Shown: positions 1 to 7,195, numbered from the stretch's first letter. The stretch is DNA of 15,064 nt from DAISJI01 sp964559835 (GCA_964559835.1 CAZLJE010000063.1:1-15064); one strand, 5' to 3'. Notes: generated by a model from the letters alone, not told the origin. Translations and numbers: made by a program.

Positions 1-1074
1 CAGTTGCTGGTCGAGATGGACGGCTTCGAATCGAACGAGGGCGTCATCCTCATCGCGGCCACCAACCGTCCCGACGTTCTGGATCCGGCGCTGCTGCGTC
101 CGGGCCGTTTCGATCGCCGCGTGGTGGTCGCGCGTCCTGACGTGCGCGGGCGCGAAGAGATCCTGCGCGTTCACACCCGCAAGATTCCTTTGACCGATGA
201 CGTCGATCTCTCGGTCCTTGCCCGCGGCACACCGGGCTTCAGCGGCGCCGACTTGGCCAACATGGTCAACGAAGCTGCCCTGAACGCGGCGCGCCAGAAC
301 CGCAAAGCCGTGATGATGTACGACTTCGAAATGGCCAAGGACAAGGTGTTGATGGGCGCCGAGCGCAAGTCGATGCTGATGTCCGAGGAAGAGAAGAAGG
401 TCACTGCCTTCCACGAAGGCGGACACGCTCTGGTGGCAGCGATGCGGCAGGAATCGGATCCTCTGCATAAGGTCACGATCATTCCGCGCGGGATGGCGCT
501 GGGCGTGACCATGCAGTTGCCGATCGACGACAAGCACACCTATCGCAAGCCCTACCTCGAAACGCGGCTGGCCATCATGATGGGCGGGCGCGTGGCCGAG
601 GAACTGTTCCTCAACACCATGACGACCGGCGCTGGCAACGACATCGAGCAGGCCACGGAATTGGCCCGCAAGATGGTCTGCGAATTCGGCATGAGCGACC
701 TCGGGCCGCTGACCTTCGGCAAGAAGGAAGAGCAGATCTTCCTCGGCCGCGAGATCTCGCAGCACCGCGATTACTCGGAAGCGACGGCGATCAAGATCGA
801 TGAGGAAGTCCGCCGGTTCGTGGACGAGGGGTACAAGTCGGCGGTGGAGATCCTGTCGAACCACCGCGACGCGCTGACCCGGATCGCCATGGCGCTGCTC
901 GAGCGCGAAGTGCTCGACGCGCAGGAGATCCAGATGCTCATCGAGGGCAAGCAGCTTCCGGCCAAGGTCGCCCCGAGCGGCAGCCACGATGACGGCGTCC
1001 AGCAGGTGCTGAAACCGGCGCCAGGCGCAGGCCAGCCCGGGATCGTGCCGGGAGAGCGCCCCAGCACGGCGTAA
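1..1074 (+). CDS. ftsH: ATP-dependent zinc metalloprotease FtsH, C-terminal part (5' end outside window)
   Basis: FtsH is a membrane-bound AAA+ protease that degrades membrane and short-lived cytosolic proteins. The window enters inside the AAA domain, just before the sequence LLVEMDGF. The second region of homology follows (ATNRPDVLDPALLRPGRFDR), with its sensor Asn and Arg fingers. The M41 protease domain has the zinc motif HEGGH (codons 412-426) and a probable third zinc ligand, Asp in GNDIEQAT (codon 640-642), spaced about as in E. coli FtsH. HEGGH replaces the usual HEAGH; the zinc ligands and catalytic Glu are kept. The membrane segments and Walker A/B motifs must lie upstream of the window. 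The tail after the protease domain is a short Pro/Gly-rich stretch. The frame is open from base 1, so no start is assigned. A strong terminator follows the TAA. Confidence 0.97.
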   Translation, partial: QLLVEMDGFESNEGVILIAATNRPDVLDPALLRPGRFDRRVVVARPDVRGREEILRVHTRKIPLTDDVDLSVLARGTPGFSGADLANMVNEAALNAARQNRKAVMMYDFEMAKDKVLMGAERKSMLMSEEEKKVTAFHEGGHALVAAMRQESDPLHKVTIIPRGMALGVTMQLPIDDKHTYRKPYLETRLAIMMGGRVAEELFLNTMTTGAGNDIEQATELARKMVCEFGMSDLGPLTFGKKEEQIFLGREISQHRDYSEATAIKIDEEVRRFVDEGYKSAVEILSNHRDALTRIAMALLEREVLDAQEIQMLIEGKQLPAKVAPSGSHDDGVQQVLKPAPGAGQPGIVPGERPSTA

Positions 1075-1116
1075 CGTCAACGTGTACTAGCCAGGATTGC
1101 CTGGCGACACAATTCC

Positions 1117-1149
1117 AAGCCCGGTCAGAAATGGCCGGGCTTAGTTTTT
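1117..1149 (+). terminator. Rho-independent terminator of ftsH
   Basis: An 11-bp stem (1117-1127 with 1132-1142, one G-U pair) closes on a GAAA tetraloop and is followed by AGTTTTT. It lies 42 bases after the ftsH stop codon. Confidence 0.9.
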
Positions 1150-1154
1150 GTAGC

Positions 1155-1171
1155 ACCGGCGTCTCGCCGGT
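1155..1171. repeat. GC-rich palindrome ACCGGCG-TCT-CGCCGGT
   Basis: A perfect 7-bp inverted repeat around TCT sits directly after the ftsH terminator. Read on the minus strand it encodes a TGETPV-like string. From memory, similar palindromes are dispersed in GC-rich environmental genomes and create spurious ORFs. Only one copy is present in this window, so the repeat status is inferred. Confidence 0.5.
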
Positions 1172-1189
1172 CACGCTAAGCTCTACTTT

Positions 1190-1222
1190 CGCCCATCGTG
1201 AAACCTTCGTGTCCATCGTGTG
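1190..1222. repeat. Degenerate CACGATGG/CACGAAGG-unit repeat
   Basis: The reverse complement of this stretch reads CACACGATGGACACGAAGG followed by TTTCACGATGG. It closely matches the element at 6032-6065 in the opposite orientation, so it is a dispersed spacer repeat. The short unit is about 9-10 nt. Confidence 0.6.
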
Positions 1223-1410
1223 AAGTGTTTCCTTGCATCACAGACACGCGTTCGACTCCGGAATGCCTGGGAATTCGACCACCTGGAATTGAGGGTGTAC
1301 GACGGTAGCGGCAGGCGCGTCGACCTCCTCGCGACCGCCCAAAACCTTCACCCGAGTAAGTTCATAGCGCGGCACGTGAGTGCCGGGTGTCCGGCGCCCT
1401 ATTCCCTTTT
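1223..1410. other. Spacer with possible gene remnants, no confident gene
   Basis: This is the main unexplained part of the gap between ftsH and the antitoxin remnant. Both strands are open for 55-66 codons. The plus frame begins at GTG 1220 without a ribosome binding site. A minus frame, running leftward to the stop near 1218, gives protein-like sequence such as VHPQFQVVEFPGIPESNACL. Neither matches a family I know. High GC content makes chance open frames common here, so a decayed gene fragment is possible but unproven. Confidence 0.3.
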
Positions 1411-1454
1411 GTCATCCTGAGGAGGACGTAAGTCCGACGAAGGATCTATGCATT
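1411..1454. repeat. Palindromic ATCCT...AGGAT repeat, copy 1
   Basis: It begins GTCATCCTGAG and ends GAAGGATCTATGCAT. The outer arms ATCCT (1414-1418) and AGGAT (1441-1445) face each other. An inner hairpin GGAC-GTAA-GTCC (1424-1435) is capped by a GNRA-type loop. It is related to copies at 4433-4466 (inside the M14 gene) and 11882-11914 (at the start of a secreted protein). Its right end overlaps the last codons of the antitoxin-like ORF. Confidence 0.75.
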
Positions 1455-1643
1455 GCTCCGTCTGGATTTCCCCGCGCCTGAGGGACGTCCAACCCCCGCG
1501 CCGTCCTCACGTTGCGAAACTCCGTCAAGCCAACATTTTGGTTGGCCGTCCACGGTGATCAGCACGCGCTCGCCTGTCCTTCGTATCTCATCGATAAGCG
1601 CGTAGAAGTGCCGCTGCACTTCAGCTGCGCCCATGCTCTTCAC
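1446..1643 (-). CDS. Truncated Phd/YefM-like antitoxin (probable remnant)
   Basis: The first 39 residues resemble the DNA-binding half of Phd/YefM antitoxins: MGAAEVQRHFYALIDEIRR, then GERVLITVDGQPKCWL, matching the family pattern of an alpha-helical pair followed by 'vlIt+ G+p'. After that the usual 'a-v-L-v...eey' tail is replaced by a Gly/Arg/Ser-rich stretch, and the frame ends inside the repeat at 1411-1454. A frameshift or a repeat-driven truncation would explain this. The start is GTG 1643, with ATG 1634 as an alternative; no clear ribosome binding site was seen. No RelE- or PIN-type toxin gene lies beside it, so it is an orphan. It follows the AAA ATPase gene by 41 bases on the same strand. 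Family assignment is moderate; functionality is doubtful. Confidence 0.5.
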   Translation of the reverse strand: MKSMGAAEVQRHFYALIDEIRRTGERVLITVDGQPKCWLDGVSQREDGAGVGRPSGAGKSRRSNA

Positions 1644-1684
1644 GAGCGCATTTTACATGGAAGATTCGCAGCCGCGGAGCTGCG

Positions 1685-2695
1685 TTACTTCAGCAGCGCC
1701 ACGATGAGTGCCACCAGCGCCACCAGCAGAGCGGCGCCGGCTAGCGCGAAGGCCACCACCGGCGTCGCGAGAGACGCCGTCGCGCCGCCGACAACGTTCG
1801 CCTCCGGCAGGACCAGCGCCTCGCCTGCGAACACGGACTGGCGCATCACCCGCCTGGCGTCAATCACTTCCTCCATTGCCGCCTCGAAGTGGCGCTGATG
1901 GATGCGCTTCGACGAATCAGGACCAGGCTCCGCCGCGGCCGCAAGCGCGGCCTTCAGCACCGCATTCCGAATGCCGCCACCGCTCACCTTGTACCGGCGC
2001 GCCAATGCGTTGAAATCGACGTCGTCGGCCAAGGGGGTCCGCGCAGGGTGCACCTGCACGCGCCAGATCTGCTCGCGTTCCGCTTCGCCCGGCATCTCGA
2101 ACAGGACGTGCGTGCGGATACGCCGCTCGAATGCCGGATCGAAGTTCGCCGCCAGGTTCGTGGCGAAGATCACCACGCCGTTGTACCACTCGAGCTCCTT
2201 CAGCAGCACGCTCACCACCGTGTTCGATTCCCGCTGAAACCCGAGATCGACGGACGTGGACCTGCGCGACGCGATGGCATCGGCTTCGTCGAACAGCAGC
2301 ACGGCATTTTCGTCGCGCGCCGTGCGAAAAATGGCGGCAACGTTCTTTGGAGTCTCGCCCATCCACAACGACTCGAGCTCGGCATAGCGGACCAACAGGA
2401 GGCGCCGTCCAAGCGAGTGCGCGATGGCCTCGGCGCAGATCGTCTTGCCGGTGCCGGGAGGACCCGCGAAGTTGAAGGCGAGCGCGAGGCCGGTAGGATG
2501 CCGCTCGCCGAGGCCCCACCGGTTGAAGATGAGGTCGTGCTGCGTCACCTGCATCAGCGCCATGTCGAGCGCGCGCCGCGTGGATTGCGGCAGGATGACA
2601 TCGTCGAATGTTCTGCGCGGCGTGATCGACTCGACCGCGCGGCGGGCGCCAACGCCTAACAGACGAGCAAATGGGATAGGGCTCACTCCCTGCAC
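1685..2695 (-). CDS. AAA-family ATPase with C-terminal membrane anchor
   Basis: This 336-residue protein has a single AAA module: Walker A GPPGTGKT (Lys84), Walker B LLFDEAD (Asp136-Asp139), a sensor-1 Asn in FATN, and a double Arg in FERRIRTH that suits the Arg-finger position. A small helical lid domain follows (to about residue 270). The last 24 residues or so are a hydrophobic helix ending LIVALLK at the very C-terminus, so the protein is predicted to be tail-anchored with the ATPase in the cytosol. It has no peptidase domain, unlike FtsH. The partner and substrate are unknown; remodelling of a membrane-associated complex is a reasonable inference. The start is uncertain: GTG 2695 has no good ribosome binding site, and GTG 2686 overlaps the stop of a short ORF that does have one. 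Downstream lies an antitoxin remnant. Confidence 0.85.
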   Translation of the reverse strand: MQGVSPIPFARLLGVGARRAVESITPRRTFDDVILPQSTRRALDMALMQVTQHDLIFNRWGLGERHPTGLALAFNFAGPPGTGKTICAEAIAHSLGRRLLLVRYAELESLWMGETPKNVAAIFRTARDENAVLLFDEADAIASRRSTSVDLGFQRESNTVVSVLLKELEWYNGVVIFATNLAANFDPAFERRIRTHVLFEMPGEAEREQIWRVQVHPARTPLADDVDFNALARRYKVSGGGIRNAVLKAALAAAAEPGPDSSKRIHQRHFEAAMEEVIDARRVMRQSVFAGEALVLPEANVVGGATASLATPVVAFALAGAALLVALVALIVALLK

Positions 2696-2763
2696 GGATG
2701 CAACGAGCGAGAACTTTGGTTGGCGTCAACTCCGCAGCACTCGGCGATACCCCCTGCCTCCAT
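2683..2763 (-). CDS. Possible 26-codon leader ORF coupled to the AAA ATPase
   Basis: ATG 2763 is preceded by a perfect Shine-Dalgarno AAGGAG (2775-2770) with six bases between them, the best ribosome site in this block. The frame runs 26 codons (MEAGGIAECCGVDANQ..., Cys-Cys in the middle) and stops at TGA 2685-2683. That stop overlaps GTG 2686 of the AAA gene as GTGA. It could be a translationally coupled leader peptide, or the true start of the ATPase gene separated from it by a frameshift. No homology is recognised. Confidence 0.35.
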   Translation of the reverse strand: MEAGGIAECCGVDANQSSRSLHPCRE

Positions 2764-2851
2764 GTGTTTCTCCTTTTCCGGAACACACGGCATAGTGGGG
2801 GAGCGCGTGTTCTCCGGCCCCACGGTTTGCCGACCAGTAAACTTTCTCGCC

Positions 2852-5800
2852 CTAGTCTCCGCCCGCAGCCGGTTTCGCCGCCGCTGGCCGCCCTGCATTC
2901 AGGTTGTCGTAGTTCATGATGGCGTTCAATACCAGCGAGTAGCTGCCTTGTGTCTGGTTGCGCCACATCGGATTGTTGGCGAACAGCAGCACGTGTCCCT
3001 TCCCGTGCGGTACGTCGACCACGGCTGGCTTCTCCGCGATCTCGGCGCCACCGACGATGAGTCCGCTCAGCACCAGGTCGCGCTCGGCAGCGAAGCGGAC
3101 GATCACGCGCGGCTTCTCGGAATCGGGAGGCAAAGTCCACCGGGCGAATTCCCGCGCTTCGTCGGGAACGAACAATTCCTGCTCGCGTGGAGTGCGGCGC
3201 GTGGGCTTCTCCGGCGCCTGGTACGGACGCGCCTGGATGACGTCGTCAGTATCGGTGGCGTTACCGCGGCCGCTCGGACGCCCCGTCGGTCCTCCGAGAT
3301 CGAATCCTCCACCGCCTCCGCCGACCGTGATCACCGGTCCTCGGTTGTAGTACAGGTAGAGGCGATCGTCGTAGCCGTAGGCGATCGGGCTGTTTTTGTC
3401 GTCGATCGTCGCCTGCACCACCGAGCCCGAAGCCTGCATCGTGCGCGGATCGGCGACGTTCACCAGCTCCGTCATGCCGGACTGAACGGGCAGCGATGCC
3501 ATGGTCTGGATGGCCATCAGCAGTCCGCCCTGGCTGACGAACCTGTCGAGATTCGCGACGCCGCTCAGGCCCAGGCCTCCGCGGATGTCGTCGGCTTCGT
3601 CGATTCCAGGAGCAACGAGGTTGGGAGCATCGGGCGAGTTCTTCCACGCGACCGGCTTATCGTCGCGCGGGACGATGCCGCGCATCAGCGTCTGCATGGA
3701 GCCGACGGGCGGCACGATGATGACGTCGAATTGCGAGCGCAGGTCAGCCGTATCGCGGACCTTCGTGTCCGCGATGTAGGTGTAAGGGACTTTCATCTCG
3801 TCCATCGCGATGCGGTACCAGCCGTCGTTCTGCGTGGACTGCCAGCCGTGCAGCAGAGCGATGCGCGGCGCGGCGAGCGCGTGCGTTTTGACTTTGATGT
3901 CCGCATCGCTGGCTTGAACGGTCAGGCCGAGTTCTTTCGCGGCCTGTTCGATCTGCGCGCGATCACCGTCACGGATGATGAACGTCCCGGCGCGAAACTT
4001 GGATCCGCCGGCATCGAATCCCTGCTCCGCCGCTTCCATCTTAGTTTGCGGGAAGCGGAAGCGCAGCGTGGCGAGAGCGTTCTCGCCGGTGGCGTTGACC
4101 AGCAGCGTCTTGCCCGCGCCCTTCACGCCGCCAGGAGCTTTCACGTCGCCTTTGATCTTGTCCATCGGGACGTCGAGGATCGCAGTATCGGTTACGCGCA
4201 CGGTCTTAACGTTGTGCAGCGCGCCGAGCGTCCAGCCCGTGTCGTCGTAGGAGCGGGGATCGCGCGGGCTGTAGTACTGCGTATCGAGGACCATATCCAC
4301 GAGGCGCGAATAGGGTTGGTCCATGCGGAGGACGTAGCTGCCCGCGGGAACCGTGACTTCGCGCGAGGTCGGTCGCTGGTCGCGGCCAGTGCGCTGGTCG
4401 TTTGCTGCACGCGGCGAACTAGTCTCGGGATTGTCATTCCGAGGCGCAGCCGAGGAATCTGCTGTGTCGCCGCTCGGACGCGGCGCCGGCGACTGCTGTT
4501 GGAACTTGAATTCCTTGCCGAGCTTGCTGACTTCCACTCCCTGCATTTGCAGCAGGCGCAGCAGCGCGGCCTGTTCCGTCGGACGCGTGTCATCGGCAGG
4601 AAGCACCCAGGCAGCGGGACCTTCAGTGCGGGCTTTGGCCACTGCGCGCTTCGACTTCAGGTAGAAGTTGTTGAGGAACGTCTGCCCGTTGGTGGCGACG
4701 TTGTACATGCCGAACAGGATCGCGCTCTGCTGCATGTTGATGTTGTTGCGCATGGACCACTTCACCTTCGGCAGCGGCGGATTCGGGCGATACCACTCGC
4801 GGGAAGTGGAAGCTGCGGGAATCGTGCGCTCGCGGGTGTCGGCGCCGCCATTGCCGAACGTTTCGTAGAAGCGGCCGATGCCGTTGTGGCCGTTGGCGAT
4901 CGAAAGGAGGTAATTCGGCGCCCAACCGTCGTAGAAGCCGTGTGTCCACACGCCGATGACGCCGCGCTTGGTCATCTCCTGGATCTCGTAGTAAGCCATC
5001 TGCTGCCACTCGTTGATCACGATGGGATCGAGCCACGCGTTGTACGGACCGGTGCCGGTCATGATGTAGAGGAACGGCACCGATTCGTGCAGGTCGTGCA
5101 TCACCGTCGGATGCCAGTTGAGCCACGTGGCGAGCATGTTGCGCGAGAGTGCGAGCGACATGCCGAGCGAATCGCGGTTGTCGTCGTGCGCGACGTAGTG
5201 TCCCCACCAGGTCAGCGGGAGCGGTTGCTGGTCCGGATGCTTCTTGCGCCACATGTAGGTATCGACCATGCGATCGCGGCCGTCGGTTTCGACCACGGGC
5301 GTGATCATCACGATGGAATCGCGGCGGATCTTGTCGATGAACGGCGTCTCTTCGACGGCGATGCGGTACGCGAGTTCCATCAGCATCTCGGGCGCGCCGC
5401 TCTCGGGCGAGTGGATGGAACCGTCGGCCCAATAGATCGGCTTGGCTTCGGCGATAAGCTTCTGCGCTTCGGCGTCGGTGATGGTGCGCGGGTCGGCCAG
5501 TTTGGCCATGATCTCGCGATTGCGGTCGAGCGCGGCGATGTTCTTCTCGTCGCTGACAACTACGGCGAGCATCTCGCGGCCCTCTTCGCTCTTGCCGATC
5601 GAGAAGACCTTCACGCGCGGCGATTTCGACTCGAGCAGGCGCATGTAGGCATTGATGTCGGCGACGTGCGTGAGAATGTCAGGCGCGCCGACGATGTGGT
5701 GCAGGTAGACATCAGGCGAAGGCACGCAGGAACTCGCGGGCAGGTGGTCGACGAGTTCGGTCGAGAACGCCTTGTCCGTCGTGTACTCGCGGATCTTCTT

Positions 5801-5914
5801 TGTATATTCGGTGTTGTCGGTGACGGTGCACTTCGCGGCGGGCTTCTGCTGCGCGGCGAAGGAGACAGAGTTCAGGACGAAGAGGCAGACTACGGCAGTC
5901 GCGAATCGTTTCAT
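2852..5914 (-). CDS. Secreted M14-family zinc carboxypeptidase-like protein
   Basis: This is a 1,020-residue exported protein. ATG 5914 is chosen because it starts a clean signal peptide (MKRFATAVVCLFVLNSVSFA); an in-frame TTG at 5932 is less likely. The M14 fold lies in about residues 60-370. It has the zinc motif HSPE (His168, Glu171) in GSIHSPESGAPEM, a later His (273 or 276, in MHDLHESVP) as third ligand, and Glu351 in RFYETFG as candidate catalytic Glu. The role is presumably peptide cleavage in the periplasm or outside the cell. From about residue 680 to the end there is a second domain resembling a class I glutamine-amidotransferase-like fold (IALLHGW..., FDVIIVPPVG, HVLLFANNP), without an obvious catalytic Cys. 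Between them, residues 470-517 are low-complexity and partly encoded by a dispersed repeat (4433-4466). A sigma70-like promoter lies 34 bases upstream. Large proteins of this layout are frequent in Acidobacteria. Confidence 0.88.
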   Translation of the reverse strand: MKRFATAVVCLFVLNSVSFAAQQKPAAKCTVTDNTEYTKKIREYTTDKAFSTELVDHLPASSCVPSPDVYLHHIVGAPDILTHVADINAYMRLLESKSPRVKVFSIGKSEEGREMLAVVVSDEKNIAALDRNREIMAKLADPRTITDAEAQKLIAEAKPIYWADGSIHSPESGAPEMLMELAYRIAVEETPFIDKIRRDSIVMITPVVETDGRDRMVDTYMWRKKHPDQQPLPLTWWGHYVAHDDNRDSLGMSLALSRNMLATWLNWHPTVMHDLHESVPFLYIMTGTGPYNAWLDPIVINEWQQMAYYEIQEMTKRGVIGVWTHGFYDGWAPNYLLSIANGHNGIGRFYETFGNGGADTRERTIPAASTSREWYRPNPPLPKVKWSMRNNINMQQSAILFGMYNVATNGQTFLNNFYLKSKRAVAKARTEGPAAWVLPADDTRPTEQAALLRLLQMQGVEVSKLGKEFKFQQQSPAPRPSGDTADSSAAPRNDNPETSSPRAANDQRTGRDQRPTSREVTVPAGSYVLRMDQPYSRLVDMVLDTQYYSPRDPRSYDDTGWTLGALHNVKTVRVTDTAILDVPMDKIKGDVKAPGGVKGAGKTLLVNATGENALATLRFRFPQTKMEAAEQGFDAGGSKFRAGTFIIRDGDRAQIEQAAKELGLTVQASDADIKVKTHALAAPRIALLHGWQSTQNDGWYRIAMDEMKVPYTYIADTKVRDTADLRSQFDVIIVPPVGSMQTLMRGIVPRDDKPVAWKNSPDAPNLVAPGIDEADDIRGGLGLSGVANLDRFVSQGGLLMAIQTMASLPVQSGMTELVNVADPRTMQASGSVVQATIDDKNSPIAYGYDDRLYLYYNRGPVITVGGGGGGFDLGGPTGRPSGRGNATDTDDVIQARPYQAPEKPTRRTPREQELFVPDEAREFARWTLPPDSEKPRVIVRFAAERDLVLSGLIVGGAEIAEKPAVVDVPHGKGHVLLFANNPMWRNQTQGSYSLVLNAIMNYDNLNAGRPAAAKPAAGGD
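4433..4466. repeat. Palindromic ATTCC...GGAAT repeat, copy inside the M14 gene
   Basis: GTCATTCCGAGG to GGAATCTGCTGTG has the same plan as the copies at 1411-1454 and 11882-11914: facing arms ATTCC and GGAAT around a GC-rich core. It is in frame and encodes about 11 residues, including SSAAPRNDN, in a low-complexity linker. Confidence 0.7.
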
Positions 5915-5947
5915 GATGGTTGGCTCACGCAAGAATTTCGGGGCGGG

Positions 5948-5976
5948 ATTATGACGAATCCCGCACGGAATGTCAC
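5948..5976 (-). promoter_or_regulatory. Sigma70-like promoter of the M14 peptidase gene
   Basis: On the minus strand, GTGACA (5976-5971) and CATAAT (5953-5948) each match the consensus at five of six positions. They are separated by exactly 17 bases. Transcription would begin near 5941, giving a leader of roughly 27 nt before ATG 5914. Confidence 0.55.
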
Positions 5977-6031
5977 GTTAAGGAGTGTGATGTCCCGAGA
6001 TTGGCCGCAGGTCGAGGCGCAGCGCCAAAGC

Positions 6032-6112
6032 GGTTCACACGATGGACACGACGGTCACACGATGGTTTCCGACTTAAGCTTTCGTTATTCCTTGGTGTCC
6101 TTCGTGTGAACC
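6032..6112. repeat. 18-bp inverted repeat of CACGAAGG-type units downstream of selD
   Basis: The arms at 6032-6049 and 6095-6112 are inverted copies with one mismatch (GGTTCACACGATGGACAC against GGTTCACACGAAGGACAC). The 45-nt loop holds a further direct partial copy (CACACGATGG, 6056-6065). The right arm ends five bases from the selD stop. There is no T-tract on the minus strand, so it is not a typical terminator, though such a hairpin could protect a 3' end. It matches 1190-1222. Confidence 0.7.
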
Positions 6113-6116
6113 GACA

Positions 6117-7184
6117 TTAGTAAGTCACGTCGATCAGTGGCTCAGAGCGTTCGATGACGTCGCCGATGATGGACGCGGGATAGTCGTGCACGCGCAGGTC
6201 GGCGACGAGGCGCTCGGCTTCGCGCGCAACGACGGAGATCAACAATCCGCCTGCGGTCTGGGGATCGAAGAGCAGAGTTCGCAGTTCGTCGGGCACATCT
6301 TCTGCGAACTTCGCGGCGCACTCGGCGAATTCGCGGTTGGCTTTGAGTCCGCCCGGGATATATCCGGCCTCGACACACTCGACGGCGCCGTCCAGCAGGC
6401 GCACGCGACTGGCCTGGAGCTTCACGCTGACGTTGCTGGCGAGGGCCATCTCGCGCGCGTGGCCGATAAGGCCGAAGCCGGTGACGTCGGTCATGCCGTG
6501 GACGACAGGCTCAATGAAGCGGCCGTTGTGCTCGATGACACATTCGGCAGCGCCCATGTTGAGCTTCGTCATGGACTCCACGGCGGCATCGATCCACTTT
6601 GGTTCGGCCTTGCCACGCTTGATGCCAGTCGAGATGACACCCGTACCGATCTGTTTCGCGAGAATGAGCTTGTCGCCGGGACGTGCGCCGCCGTTGGTCA
6701 GGATGCGATCGGGGTGGATGACGCCGGTGACGGCGTACCCGAACTTCATCTCGTCGTCGCGGATGGAGTGGCCGCCGATGATGGTGCAGCCGGCTTCCAT
6801 CATTTTGTTCAGCCCGCCGGCGAGGATCTGTTCGAGCACCGCGAGATCGCCCTTCTCGGGGAAGCACACCATGGCGAGTGCGTTGAGCGGGCGGCCGCCC
6901 ATGGCGTAGACGTCGCTGAGAGCGTTGGTGGCGGCGATCTGGCCGAAGGTGTAAGGGTCGTCGACGATCGGGGTGAAGAAGTCGATGGTGTGGACGAGCG
7001 CTAGGTCGGGCGCGATCTGATACACGCCGGCGTCGTCGGCTTTGTCGAAGCCGACCAGCACGTTCTTGTCTTGTTGCCGGGCTAATTTCCCAAGCACCGC
7101 GTCCAGCGCCGCCGGACTCAGCTTGGAAGCTCAACCCGCAGCTTTGACGTGCTCCGTGAGACGGATTGGTTTCGCGTCGGCCAT
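6117..7184 (-). CDS. selD: Selenophosphate synthase SelD, selenocysteine-containing (TGA at 7133-7131)
   Basis: SelD makes selenophosphate from selenide and ATP, the selenium donor for Sec-tRNA and 2-selenouridine. The TGA-free part (from 7097) carries the hallmark motifs HTIDFFTPIVDDPYTFGQIA, NALSDVYAMGG, GGHSIRDDE, DVTGFGLIGHAREMA and LFDPQTAGGLL. It lacks the family N-terminus, which is present upstream in the same frame from ATG 7184: ADAKPIRLTEHVKAAG, then TGA, then ASKLSPAALDAVLGKL. The TGA is codon 18, exactly where other SelDs have the active-site Cys or Sec, with the conserved catalytic Lys three residues later (Lys21). Read through, the product is 355 residues, normal for the family. 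A SECIS-like hairpin follows the TGA. No clear Shine-Dalgarno was seen. It lies 169 bases downstream of der on the same strand. selA, selB and selC are not in the window. Confidence 0.95.
7087..7128 (-). promoter_or_regulatory. Bacterial SECIS element of selD
   Basis: In the mRNA, 13 nt after the UGA, GUCCGGC (7117-7111) pairs with GCUGGAC (7107-7101; one G-U pair) around a three-base loop GGC that starts with G, about 20 nt from the UGA. An outer helix joins UUCCAAGC (7128-7121) to GCUUGGGAA (7095-7087, one bulge). Known bacterial SECIS elements have a short stem, a small loop with an early G, and this distance from the UGA, so the fit is good. It lies wholly inside coding sequence. Confidence 0.8.
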
Positions 7185-7195
7185 CAGAGGCAATT

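Noticed and set aside
1466..1470. A toxin partner for the antitoxin-like gene in the neighbouring frames
   Set aside because: No RelE, PIN or Doc motif was seen on either strand between 1075 and 1685.
1917..3140. A 407-codon minus-strand frame across the AAA gene and the M14 3' end
   Set aside because: Arg/Ala-rich shadow; the overlapping frames contain the real Walker motifs and the M14 C-terminus.
2720..6109. An uninterrupted 1,129-codon plus-strand frame opposite the M14 peptidase gene
   Set aside because: It is an antisense shadow caused by GC-rich codons; its translation is Arg/His/Val-rich with no domains, whereas the minus strand encodes a clear signal peptide and zinc motif.
7131..7133. 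TGA in selD as a nonsense mutation or sequencing error (pseudogene)
   Set aside because: The TGA falls exactly on the Cys/Sec catalytic position, flanking residues on both sides are intact SelD sequence, and a SECIS-like hairpin follows. A random stop would not have these features.
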